A stretch of DNA of 13,468 nucleotides from Planctomycetota bacterium (GTDB lineage: Bacteria; Planctomycetota; UBA1135; UBA2386), in assembly GCA_016793305.1 (NCBI GenBank), contig JAEUHU010000485.1:1-13468 (forward strand), written 5' to 3'. Position numbers and translations under genes: made by a program. Shown piece by piece: positions 6,645 to 13,468 of this stretch (position 1 is the stretch's first letter; each line of letters opens with the position of its first letter). Under the pieces are notes generated by a model. That model was not told the origin of the DNA, searched no databases, and saw only the letters and a list, made by a program, of their open reading frames with translations.

Positions 6645-9325
6645 GCGAGCCGTCGAAGACCCCGCCGCCTCCCGAAGATTCGCCGCGGCCCGCCGACGAG
6701 GCGCCGCCCGGTTCTCCGCGGGCGGACGACGAGGCGCCGCCCGATGCGACCGACCTGCGCATGGCCGACGTGCTGCGGTCGAGCTCGACCTCGAACTCGG
6801 AGCTGCGTGCGCAGCTGCACCGCGACGACTCGACCGAGGCGAGCGACATGCTGGCGCGGCTCGACGCGCTCGACTTCGTCAACGAAGTGGTCGGCAGCCC
6901 GGCCGACGTGCCGACGCAGATCGGCAACTACGCGATCAAGGGCGTGCTCGGCCGCGGCGGCATGGGCACCGTCTACCTGGCCTGGCAACCGGAGCTCGAA
7001 CGCGAAGTCGCGTTGAAGGTGCTGTCGCCGACCTACTCGTCGGACCTGACGATGCGCAAGCGCTTCCGTGCCGAGGCGCGCGCGACCGCGGCACTGCACC
7101 ACCGGCACATCGTGCCGATCTACGACTACGGCGAAGCGCGTGGCGTGCTGTTCTTCGCGATGGAACGCGTCGACGGCATGAGCCTCGACAAGCACATCCT
7201 GGCGGCGCGGCGCGGTGAGAGGAAACCGCTCGAGCCGCTCGACGCCGCGCGCCGCTTCGCCGGTGTCGCCGACGCGCTCGGGCTCGCGCATCGTCGGCGG
7301 CTGCTGCACCGCGACGTCAAGCCGGGCAACATCCTGGTCGCCGCCGACGGCACGTTCGCGCTGACCGACTTCGGCCTCGCCAAGGCGCTCGACCACGCGT
7401 CGATGCGGCTCACCTCGAAGGGTGGTGGCTTCCTCGGCACGCTGCACTACAGCTCCCCCGAGCAGGCGATGGGCGACGAGCTGACGCCGGCCAGCGACCT
7501 GTATTCGCTCGGCGTCACCATCTTCGAGACGATCGCCGGCGAACTGCCGATCGCCGGCAAGACCACCGAGGCGCTGCTGCAGTCGATCCTGCACGGCACA
7601 CCACGGCGACTGCGCGAGTGCGTGCCCAATCCGCCGCGCGACCTCGAGGCCGTGCTCGACAAGCTGATGAGTCGCGAGCCGCGCGATCGCTACCAGGACG
7701 GCGAAGAACTCGCCCGCGACCTGCAGCGCATCGCCGACGGCGAGCCGGTGCACATCCGCCGGTTGCCGTTGCACGTGCGGCTGTGGCGGCGCGCGCGCAA
7801 GAACCCGGTGCTGGCCGGCGCCATCGTCGCGGTGTTCGTGCTGACGCTGCTGACGCTGACGCTGCTGACGGTGTGGCGGCGCGAACGCGGCCAGACGTTC
7901 GTGCTGCGGCACCAGGGCCACCTCGTCGCGGTCGCCGTCGACATCGCCCGCGAACGCGGCTCGCCTTGGGGGGCGCCGGGACTGCTCGTGTCGCTGGTCG
8001 GCGAGGACCTCGGCGCGGAACCGGCGAACGACCAGGTGCTGCGTTCGCTCGCGCGCGCCTCGAGCGAACTGCCCGACGATCCGATGGTCGAGGCGATGCG
8101 GCGCGCCTACGTCGACGAGCCGCAGCCGACCGGCGTGCTGCTGCTGCGCGAGGGACGCGGCTACGAGGCGCTGCGGCTCTACGACGCGGCGATCGCGCAG
8201 GCCCTGCAGGCGCGTGCCGGCGGGGCACTCGACGTCGAGCTGCGGCTGTTCCGGCTGTTCCTGGCCCGCGGGATCGCGAACCTGACTGCCGCGGTGGCGC
8301 GGCCGAACGACGCGCGCACCGACCTGGCGCTGGCCGCCTACCTGCGCCCTGGCGCCGTGTTCCCGAAGGCGCTGCTCGACGTGATCGATCTGCTCGACGT
8401 GGCGCGCGGTGCCGATCCCGAGCCGGTCGTGCAACGCCTGGAGCGCGAATTGGCCGCCGCCGACGCCGAGCGCCGCAAGGTGATCGGGCTGTTGCTGTGG
8501 AACGCCGCCGGCCTCCGGCCGGTGCGGCAGGCGAACCTGATGGAGTTCCGGCTCGGTTACCCGGCCCGGGCCGCGTTGCACGGGCTCGCCACGCGGCTGC
8601 TCGACGAACCGCCGCGCGACTGCGTGGCCACCGGCCAGCCGACCGGCCTCGCCGCCCGGTTCGCCACCGAGTGCCGCGCCGCCCTCGGCCAGGGCAACGA
8701 TCCGTCGGCGCTGCGCGAAGCGATCACCCGCCTCGACCTCGCCATCGGCCAGTCGGTGCACCCCGAGGCGCCGCTGCAGGCCTGGCGATCGTTGCTGCAG
8801 CTGCTGCAGCAACGCGATCGCCGCACCGGGCCGCTGCTCGACCGCGAACAGCGCGTGTTGTCGCCGGAGCTGCAGTTGCAGGCGTGGCGCGACCTGTTGC
8901 AGCTCGACCCACCGCAGCCCCTGCTGGCGCTCTGGCTGCCGCGTTTCGCCGAACTGGCGCAGGACCATCCGAACCTGCCGGGCATGGCCCGCGCCGGAGC
9001 ACAGATGCACCTGTTGGCCGGCTCGCCGGATGCGGTCGCCTACGCAGGTGCCTGGGTCGCCGAAGCCGACGGGGATCCGGACGCGCAGCTGTGGCGTATG
9101 CGCGCACTGCTGGCCCGCGGTGCGGTCGCCGACGCCCGCGACGACGCGATCGTGGCCGTGCAACAGTCGGTGGCGCCGCTCGAGACCCTGCGCGAGGTGG
9201 TGCGGGTCTGCCAGCTGGCCGCGACCGGGCTCGACGGTGGCCTCACCGAGGAAGTGCAGCTGATGACCCGCAAGTTCCGCGATCTGCTCGACCGCGGTGG
9301 TCTCACCGGCGGAGGTCCACGATGA
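6641..9325 (+). CDS. Transmembrane Ser/Thr protein kinase with TPR-like C-terminal half
   Basis: An 894-residue Hanks-type kinase. Residues 1-90 are a Pro/Asp/Glu-rich, probably disordered tail. The kinase domain runs about 95-368 with all key residues: glycine loop GRGGMGTV (104-111), K126 in VALK, HRDVKPGN (223-230; D225, K227, N230), DFG (243-245), the activation-segment end YSSPEQ (270-275) and D286 of SDLYSLG. A basic juxtamembrane stretch leads to one transmembrane helix at about 389-411. The remaining 480 residues are helical, Leu/Ala-rich and probably outside the cytoplasmic membrane. A near-identical ten-residue unit recurs there at a spacing of exactly 34 residues, which suggests TPR-type repeats. 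The GTG start overlaps the sigma factor stop (GTGA), and the stop overlaps the next start (ATGA), so three proteins are translated as a coupled set. The likely job is to sense an envelope state and phosphorylate the sigma factor or a partner. Confidence 0.93.
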   Translation: MSEPSKTPPPPEDSPRPADEAPPGSPRADDEAPPDATDLRMADVLRSSSTSNSELRAQLHRDDSTEASDMLARLDALDFVNEVVGSPADVPTQIGNYAIKGVLGRGGMGTVYLAWQPELEREVALKVLSPTYSSDLTMRKRFRAEARATAALHHRHIVPIYDYGEARGVLFFAMERVDGMSLDKHILAARRGERKPLEPLDAARRFAGVADALGLAHRRRLLHRDVKPGNILVAADGTFALTDFGLAKALDHASMRLTSKGGGFLGTLHYSSPEQAMGDELTPASDLYSLGVTIFETIAGELPIAGKTTEALLQSILHGTPRRLRECVPNPPRDLEAVLDKLMSREPRDRYQDGEELARDLQRIADGEPVHIRRLPLHVRLWRRARKNPVLAGAIVAVFVLTLLTLTLLTVWRRERGQTFVLRHQGHLVAVAVDIARERGSPWGAPGLLVSLVGEDLGAEPANDQVLRSLARASSELPDDPMVEAMRRAYVDEPQPTGVLLLREGRGYEALRLYDAAIAQALQARAGGALDVELRLFRLFLARGIANLTAAVARPNDARTDLALAAYLRPGAVFPKALLDVIDLLDVARGADPEPVVQRLERELAAADAERRKVIGLLLWNAAGLRPVRQANLMEFRLGYPARAALHGLATRLLDEPPRDCVATGQPTGLAARFATECRAALGQGNDPSALREAITRLDLAIGQSVHPEAPLQAWRSLLQLLQQRDRRTGPLLDREQRVLSPELQLQAWRDLLQLDPPQPLLALWLPRFAELAQDHPNLPGMARAGAQMHLLAGSPDAVAYAGAWVAEADGDPDAQLWRMRALLARGAVADARDDAIVAVQQSVAPLETLREVVRVCQLAATGLDGGLTEEVQLMTRKFRDLLDRGGLTGGGPR
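6694..6743 (+). repeat. 17-base direct repeat in the disordered tail of the kinase
   Basis: CGACGAGGCGCCGCCCG occurs at 6694-6710 and again at 6727-6743, exactly 33 bases (11 codons) apart and in the same frame. Both copies encode D-E-A-P-P. It looks like a decayed 11-residue tandem duplication within the acidic, proline-rich N-terminal tail. Confidence 0.7.
7841..7870 (+). repeat. Perfect 15-base tandem duplication in the kinase transmembrane helix
   Basis: CTGACGCTGCTGACG is present twice with no gap (7841-7855 and 7856-7870). It encodes LTLLT twice in the centre of the single membrane-spanning helix of the kinase. Five residues are added per copy, so gain or loss of a unit would keep the frame but change the helix length. 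Confidence 0.9.
8784..8822 (+). repeat. Long imperfect inverted repeat inside the kinase gene
   Basis: The left arm GGCGATCGTTGCTGCAG (8784-8800) pairs with CTGCAGCAA (8804-8812) and CGATCGCC (8815-8822), leaving a 3-base loop and a 2-base bulge (CG at 8813-8814). That is 17 base pairs in 39 bases. It sits in the helical C-terminal half and encodes a Leu/Gln-rich helix. CTG and CAG codons favour such symmetry, so it may be a by-product of the protein sequence. Confidence 0.6.
9311..9315 (+). promoter_or_regulatory. Shine-Dalgarno sequence of the beta-sandwich array gene
   Basis: GGAGG ends 6 bases before the ATG at 9322 and lies within the last codons of the kinase gene. It decides the start of the downstream gene and supports independent as well as coupled initiation at the ATGA overlap. 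Confidence 0.8.
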
Positions 9326-12189
9326 GCCGCTCGCCGCGCACTCGTTCGGCCTGGCTGGTCGGCATCGTCGTGCTGGTGGCGTTGCTGGTCGCCGGCACCG
9401 CGATGTTGTGGCGGTCGCAGCGGGTCGCACAGCCGACCCCGGCGACGTTGCCGACGCCGGGCGCCGAGGCGGTCGAAGCGGTGCCGGTGTTGACGTTGAA
9501 CGCGACCACGCGTCGGGCGAGCGCGCTCGGTGTGCTGGTGCGAGGCCTCGTGGTCGGGCCGGCCGGCGAGCCGGTCGCTGGCGCCAAGGTGACGCCACAC
9601 CGGTTGGTGACGGCGTGGCCCGAATGGCGCAGCGAACCGATCGACCTGGCGGCGATCACCGATGCGCGCGGCTCGTTCCAGTTCCGGGTCGAACTGCCCC
9701 AGGGCGTGTTCGTGCGCTGCGAACATCCGGCGTTCGCGACGCTCGCGATCCCGCTGGACGCCGACGGCAACGAGACCGTCCTGCGGCTCGGCAACGGGTT
9801 CTCCCTGACCGGCTTCGTCACCAACGACGCGGGCGCTCCGGTGCCGAACGCGCGTGTCGCCCTCGAGTCGGTGCCCGGCGAGCAGCGGCGGGTCGAGGTC
9901 GCGATCACCGAGCCGAACGGCCGGTATTCGTTCGCCAACCTGGCCGCCGGGCCGGTGCGCGTGGTCGCTCGCCATCCGTCCTGGCAGCCGACCGCCGAAC
10001 CGTCGGTGGTGGTCGGCGACCAGGCGCGTGTCGACCTGGTGTTCGACCGGCCGGCGATGGCACCGCTGCGTGGGCGGGTGGTCGCCGCTGCCACCCAGGC
10101 GCCGATCGCCGGTGCGTCGATCGAACTGCTGCCGCCGAACCAGGTGCCGGGACTGGTCGATCCGGCGTCCGGCACGAGCGCCGCCGACGGAACGTTCCTG
10201 CTGACCGGGCTCGGCCGTGGCTTGATGCGCATGCTGGTGCGCCATCCGGAGCACGGTGCCGTGGTGCGCTCGCAGCTGGTCGGCAGCGCCGCGGGCGAAC
10301 TGCTGCTCGAGATGCCGGCGCGGACCACGGTGCGTGGTCGCATCGACGCGGACGGGGCCTCGCTGCACCGACCCGGCGACCTGCTCGAGCTGCGCGACGT
10401 GGTCGGCAAGGTCTGCTTCGTCGAACTCGACGCGGTCGGCCGGTTCGCCTGCACCGAGACGCTGGCGCCGGGCGTGCTGCAGGTGGAGGCGCTCGGGGCC
10501 CGGTTCGCGTTCGAGGACGGCTGGTCGAACCGGACCAGCGTGCTGCTGGAAGAGACCGAGGAGAACGTGCTCGAGCTGCCGGTGGTGCCGCCGACGGTCG
10601 TGCGCGGCCGCCTCGTGGATGCCGGACAACGGCCGCTCGCCGGGGTCGCGCTGGTGCGCACCCGGCCGTTGCTGGACGACGCCACCCGTTCGATCACCGA
10701 CGCGGCCCGCGAACTCGACTTCCGCGAGTTCGGCAGCCGGATCGTCCAGCTGTTCGACGACGAGCGTGACGAGGTGCTGGTGCGCACCGATGCCGACGGG
10801 CGGTTCGAGATCCGCGGCCAGCCACCCGGCACGGTGCTGGTGCGCGCCGAACTGGCCGGCTTCGGTCGGCAGATGGCGCGCTTCACGATCGATCGCGACG
10901 AGGCGTTGGTCTACGAGGACCTGGTGCTGCGGCCCGGGGTCGGCATGCGTGGCCGTGTGCTGCGCAGCACGGGCTCGACCGGGATCGCCGGGGCCACCGT
11001 GGTCGTGCTCGGCGAGCAGACCCAGGCGCAGGTGGTCAGCGATCGCGACGGCGCCTGGGCGATCGACGACCTGATCCCAGGCAACTATCGAGTGCGCGCG
11101 CGCATGCCGACCGGGATCGTCGAACGGCTGGTGCAGCTGCGTGCCGGCACCGCCGGCACGATCGTCGACCTGCGCGTCGACACCGGCCGCACGGTGCGTG
11201 GTGTGGTGCGTGGCAGCGACGGCCAGCCGTTGCAGGGCGCCCTGGTGGCGCCGCGCGGCGGCGGTGGGCGCACCACGGTGACCGACGGCAGCGGCGAGTT
11301 CGTGCTCGAGGTGCCGCAGCGCGCCGAGTCCCTCCAGGTGGCGTTGTTCGACCGCAGCCTGCAGCGCATCGTGCCGGTGGGGCCGGGCAAGGAGCTCGTC
11401 GACGTGAAGCTCGACACGCCGCCGACCTGCACGCTGCTGGCCCGCATCGCCGGCTTGCCTGGGCGAAGGCCGTTGCTCGGCGGAGTCCTCCGCATCGTGC
11501 GCCTCGACGGCGACGACGAGGTCGAACGCAGCAGTCGGTGGCTCGAGTTCCCCGACGGCCAGCTGCGCTGGCCGCTCTGTCCGACCGGGCACCTGCGCAT
11601 CGAGGTCTGGTGCGAAGGCCACGCGCCGATTCGCCGCGACGGCGAGTTCGGGGCCGGACAGGAACACGATCTCGGCGAACTGCTGCTCGAGCCAGGCGCG
11701 CACCTGCGCGGCGTCGTGCGCGACGTCGACGGCGCCCTGGTGCCCAACGCGGTGGTGCTGCTCGGCGAGGAGGGTGACCTGCAGTTGTTCGAGAGCGGCC
11801 AGCGTACCGACGCCGACGGGTCCTTCCGGCTGCGCGGCGTGACCAACCGTTCCGACACGTTGGTGGTACGGGCCCCAGGCTACGCGCCGGCGGTGGCGAG
11901 GCTGACGCTGCCCGACGACCTGCTGTCGCCGGATCCGTTCGAGCTGCGGCTGTCGCGCGGGGCGACGATCCGCGTCGGGGTGCCGCGGCACCTGCGGGAA
12001 GGCGGCTACGTGCAGTTGCTGCGCGACGGGCGCCTGCTCGCGGCCAGCGAAGTCGACGAGAGCGGCCGCGTCGAGTTCGTGCATCGGGCGGTCGGCACCT
12101 ACCAGGTGCGGCTGGTCGGCAGCGGCACGCTGACGCGCGCGGTGGAGGTGGCGCCGGACGCGCAGCTCGTTTCGGTCGATTTGCGGTGA
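9322..12189 (+). CDS. Membrane-anchored protein with about ten carboxypeptidase-regulatory-like domains
   Basis: A 955-residue protein. A basic N-terminus (SRSPRTR) and one transmembrane helix at about 11-30 predict an N-in, C-out orientation. After a Pro/Thr/Ala linker come about ten beta-sandwich units of roughly 75-105 residues, starting near 71, 160, 247, 334, 424, 539, 623, 702, 792 and 880. Most open with a V-R-G-x-V strand followed by G-x-P-(V/L)-x-G-A, and carry a D-x-x-G-x-F turn before the next strands, the pattern of carboxypeptidase-regulatory-like (CarboxypepD_reg / Cna-B-like) domains. Two turns are nearly identical (RTDADGRFEIRG at 488-499 and RTDADGSFRLRG at 828-839). Units 4, 8 and 10 are more diverged. 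No enzyme motif is visible, so a structural or ligand-binding role outside the membrane is likely. The start is fixed by GGAGG and the ATGA overlap with the kinase gene, suggesting it is the kinase's sensory or scaffold partner. Confidence 0.88.
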   Translation: MSRSPRTRSAWLVGIVVLVALLVAGTAMLWRSQRVAQPTPATLPTPGAEAVEAVPVLTLNATTRRASALGVLVRGLVVGPAGEPVAGAKVTPHRLVTAWPEWRSEPIDLAAITDARGSFQFRVELPQGVFVRCEHPAFATLAIPLDADGNETVLRLGNGFSLTGFVTNDAGAPVPNARVALESVPGEQRRVEVAITEPNGRYSFANLAAGPVRVVARHPSWQPTAEPSVVVGDQARVDLVFDRPAMAPLRGRVVAAATQAPIAGASIELLPPNQVPGLVDPASGTSAADGTFLLTGLGRGLMRMLVRHPEHGAVVRSQLVGSAAGELLLEMPARTTVRGRIDADGASLHRPGDLLELRDVVGKVCFVELDAVGRFACTETLAPGVLQVEALGARFAFEDGWSNRTSVLLEETEENVLELPVVPPTVVRGRLVDAGQRPLAGVALVRTRPLLDDATRSITDAARELDFREFGSRIVQLFDDERDEVLVRTDADGRFEIRGQPPGTVLVRAELAGFGRQMARFTIDRDEALVYEDLVLRPGVGMRGRVLRSTGSTGIAGATVVVLGEQTQAQVVSDRDGAWAIDDLIPGNYRVRARMPTGIVERLVQLRAGTAGTIVDLRVDTGRTVRGVVRGSDGQPLQGALVAPRGGGGRTTVTDGSGEFVLEVPQRAESLQVALFDRSLQRIVPVGPGKELVDVKLDTPPTCTLLARIAGLPGRRPLLGGVLRIVRLDGDDEVERSSRWLEFPDGQLRWPLCPTGHLRIEVWCEGHAPIRRDGEFGAGQEHDLGELLLEPGAHLRGVVRDVDGALVPNAVVLLGEEGDLQLFESGQRTDADGSFRLRGVTNRSDTLVVRAPGYAPAVARLTLPDDLLSPDPFELRLSRGATIRVGVPRHLREGGYVQLLRDGRLLAASEVDESGRVEFVHRAVGTYQVRLVGSGTLTRAVEVAPDAQLVSVDLR

Positions 12190-12204
12190 GGCTCGGGTGC
12201 CGCG

Positions 12205-12230
12205 TTGCCGGGCCGGCCAGGCGGCGGCAA
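12205..12230 (+). other. Weak hairpin after the beta-sandwich gene
   Basis: TTGCCG (12205-12210) and CGGCAA (12225-12230) can pair as a 6-base stem around a 14-base loop that itself holds the self-complementary GGCCGGCC. It lies in the 50-base gap between two co-directional genes. There is no T-tract, so it is at best an mRNA-end or attenuating structure. Confidence 0.2.
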
Positions 12231-12239
12231 GCTGCGCCG

Positions 12240-13468
12240 ATGCGCTGGCTCGTGCTCGCCTGTTGCTGGTCGATCGCCGCCTGCGGTGGCAAGCAGCCGA
12301 CGGCGCGTTCCGTCGGGCTCGGCGTCGAGGAGCAGCTCTCGGCGACCGTCGCCATCGCCCGCAGCGGCTGTGCGAGATGCCACGAGTTCGACGCGGGGAC
12401 GCAGGCGCGGCTGGGCCCGGCCGCTGCTGCGAAGGCGCTGCCGTTGCACGACGCGGTGGCGTGGTGGCGCCACGACGGTGGCCGCGAGTTCCTGCGCCGG
12501 CACACGATGGCGGGTGCCACGACCGACGACCTCGCCGCCTACGTGCAGCACCTGGGGCGCGCGGCGCCGGTGGGGGAAGCCAGGGAGACGGGGCCCGAAG
12601 CCCAGGTGCGTGGCGAAGCGCTGTTCCGCGAGCTGGCCTGTGCGGCCTGCCACGCACCCGGCCACCTGGCGCAGTTGCCGCAGCGGGTCGACTTCGGGCG
12701 CCTGCACCGCCACCTGCTCGCTCCAAAGGAACGGCACCCGGACCGCGCGCATCCGCACCTCGCCGGCGACGAGGCGACGGCGATCACTGCGTGGCTGTTG
12801 CGCGCCCAGGTGCGCGAGGCCGTGCCGACGCCGGGCTTCGCGTGGACCTGCCGCGAACTGCAGGTGACGCAGCCCGGGCTGCCCGACCTCGGTGCTGCTC
12901 CGATCGCCGCACGCGGCGTCGCCGAACGCATCGACGCCGGCGTCGGCACGCGCGCGCACCACTTCGTGCTCGAGCACACGGCGACGCTCGACGTGCCCAC
13001 CGCGGGCGACTGGACGTTCGTGGTCGGCAGCGACGACAGCTCGTGGTTGTGGATCGACGACGAGCTGGTCGTGCGCAACGAAGCGCTGGCGCCGCATCGC
13101 CGGCGCGACGGCACACGAGCGCTGCAGCAGGGGCCGCACACGTTGCGGGTGCTGTTCGCGCAAGCGGAGGGCGGCGCTTCGCTCGAAGTGCTGTGGCGTG
13201 GGCCCGGCCAGGAACTGGCGCCGTTGCCGAAGGAGCGGGCACGTGCCGAGCGCACGCTGCACACGCCGCCGCCGATCGCTGCGGCACCCGATCCGGCCGC
13301 CGTCGGGCGCGGGCGCGCCAAGGCTCGCGCGCTGCGCTGCGACGCCTGCCATGCGATCGACGACCCGGAGTTCGCCGCCCTGCCAGCGCCCGAGCCGGCG
13401 CGGCCGTGGTCGCAGCTGCGCCCCGGCCCCTGCCCGAACCATCCGGGCGGCGAGGCCCTGCTGGTCGC
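12240..13468 (+). CDS. Lipoprotein c-type cytochrome with PA14-like domain, open at right edge
   Basis: This frame is open from the ATG at 12240 to the window end (409 codons, no stop), so the gene is cut by the edge. A short signal ends in the lipobox IAAC (C15 lipidated). Covalent haem motifs are CARCH (44-48), CAACH (134-138) and CDACH (367-371), so at least three c-type haems are expected, attached outside the cytoplasm. Between the second and third motifs, about residues 238-330, lies a beta-rich segment with GDWTFVVGSDDSSWLWID and, later, GPHTLRVLFAQ, the pattern of a PA14 domain, which often binds carbohydrate. Planctomycetes often combine cytochrome c and PA14-type domains in secreted proteins. 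Likely role: extracytoplasmic electron transfer linked to ligand binding. It begins 50 bases after the beta-sandwich gene and could belong to the same transcript. No clear Shine-Dalgarno sequence is seen. Confidence 0.85.
   Translation, partial: MRWLVLACCWSIAACGGKQPTARSVGLGVEEQLSATVAIARSGCARCHEFDAGTQARLGPAAAAKALPLHDAVAWWRHDGGREFLRRHTMAGATTDDLAAYVQHLGRAAPVGEARETGPEAQVRGEALFRELACAACHAPGHLAQLPQRVDFGRLHRHLLAPKERHPDRAHPHLAGDEATAITAWLLRAQVREAVPTPGFAWTCRELQVTQPGLPDLGAAPIAARGVAERIDAGVGTRAHHFVLEHTATLDVPTAGDWTFVVGSDDSSWLWIDDELVVRNEALAPHRRRDGTRALQQGPHTLRVLFAQAEGGASLEVLWRGPGQELAPLPKERARAERTLHTPPPIAAAPDPAAVGRGRAKARALRCDACHAIDDPEFAALPAPEPARPWSQLRPGPCPNHPGGEALLV

Noticed and set aside
7618..9321. A long upstream extension of the beta-sandwich reading frame across the kinase gene
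   Set aside because: This part is an out-of-frame shadow of the kinase. The ATG at 9322 has GGAGG 6 bases upstream, an ATGA overlap with the kinase stop, and begins a proper signal anchor.
6503..9598. A minus-strand open frame of about 1000 codons opposite the kinase gene
   Set aside because: The plus strand encodes an unmistakable kinase with all catalytic motifs; the antisense peptide is low-complexity with no motif.
12190..12239. Rho-independent terminator after the beta-sandwich gene
   Set aside because: The only stem is 6 pairs with a large loop and no T-tract, so transcription may well continue into the cytochrome gene.
9040..12726. A minus-strand open frame of more than 1200 codons opposite the beta-sandwich gene
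   Set aside because: Its residue make-up is rich in Arg, His, Gln and Ala and matches no family. Strong third-position G/C in the sense gene removes stops from the antisense frame. The plus strand carries clear domains, a transmembrane anchor and a ribosome binding site.
12205..12867. A 220-codon plus-strand frame at the start of the cytochrome lipoprotein gene
   Set aside because: Its peptide is low-complexity Arg/Ser/Pro sequence, while the overlapping frame from 12240 has a lipobox and three CxxCH motifs.
1..13468. CRISPR arrays, tRNA or rRNA genes, transposases, integrases or attachment-site repeats
   Set aside because: No regularly spaced repeats, RNA gene signatures or mobile-element proteins were seen on either strand by eye; base use is even across the window.

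Overview
The window is very GC-rich chromosomal DNA, tightly packed with genes that have strong G/C bias at third codon positions. Every gap between genes is about 110 bases or less. The gene set is an ECF sigma factor coupled to a transmembrane Ser/Thr kinase, a very long array of carboxypeptidase-regulatory-like beta-sandwich domains, several short-signal lipoproteins, and a c-type cytochrome lipoprotein with a PA14-like domain. Together these point to a Planctomycetota bacterium. This is inferred from gene style only; no marker gene is present. I see no tRNA, rRNA, CRISPR array, insertion sequence or phage gene.

Left part, minus strand (1-3630): a probable operon is transcribed leftwards. 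Its order is a HEAT-repeat-like lipoprotein (3630-2596), a second lipoprotein of unknown function started by TTG (2575-1397), and a PLP-dependent class V aminotransferase of the isopenicillin-N-epimerase-like type (1356-136). A possible further minus-strand gene begins at 72 and runs off the left edge.

Middle, plus strand (3699-6012): a 68-base divergent spacer separates the minus-strand operon from a leucine-dehydrogenase-like amino acid dehydrogenase. That gene overlaps a metallophosphoesterase by an ATGA junction. A YbgC/FadM-like hot-dog acyl-CoA thioesterase follows 65 bases later.

Right part, plus strand (6123-13468): an ECF-type sigma factor, a transmembrane Ser/Thr kinase with a TPR-like C-terminal half, and a membrane-anchored protein with about ten beta-sandwich domains are joined by two 4-base start/stop overlaps (GTGA, then ATGA). 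This looks like a self-contained signalling unit: an outside-facing protein, a kinase spanning the membrane, and a sigma factor as output, with no recognisable anti-sigma factor. Fifty bases downstream begins a lipoprotein with three CxxCH haem motifs flanking a PA14-like domain. It is still open at the right edge.

The best candidate for an undescribed system is the sigma factor / kinase / beta-sandwich unit, possibly together with the cytochrome lipoprotein.
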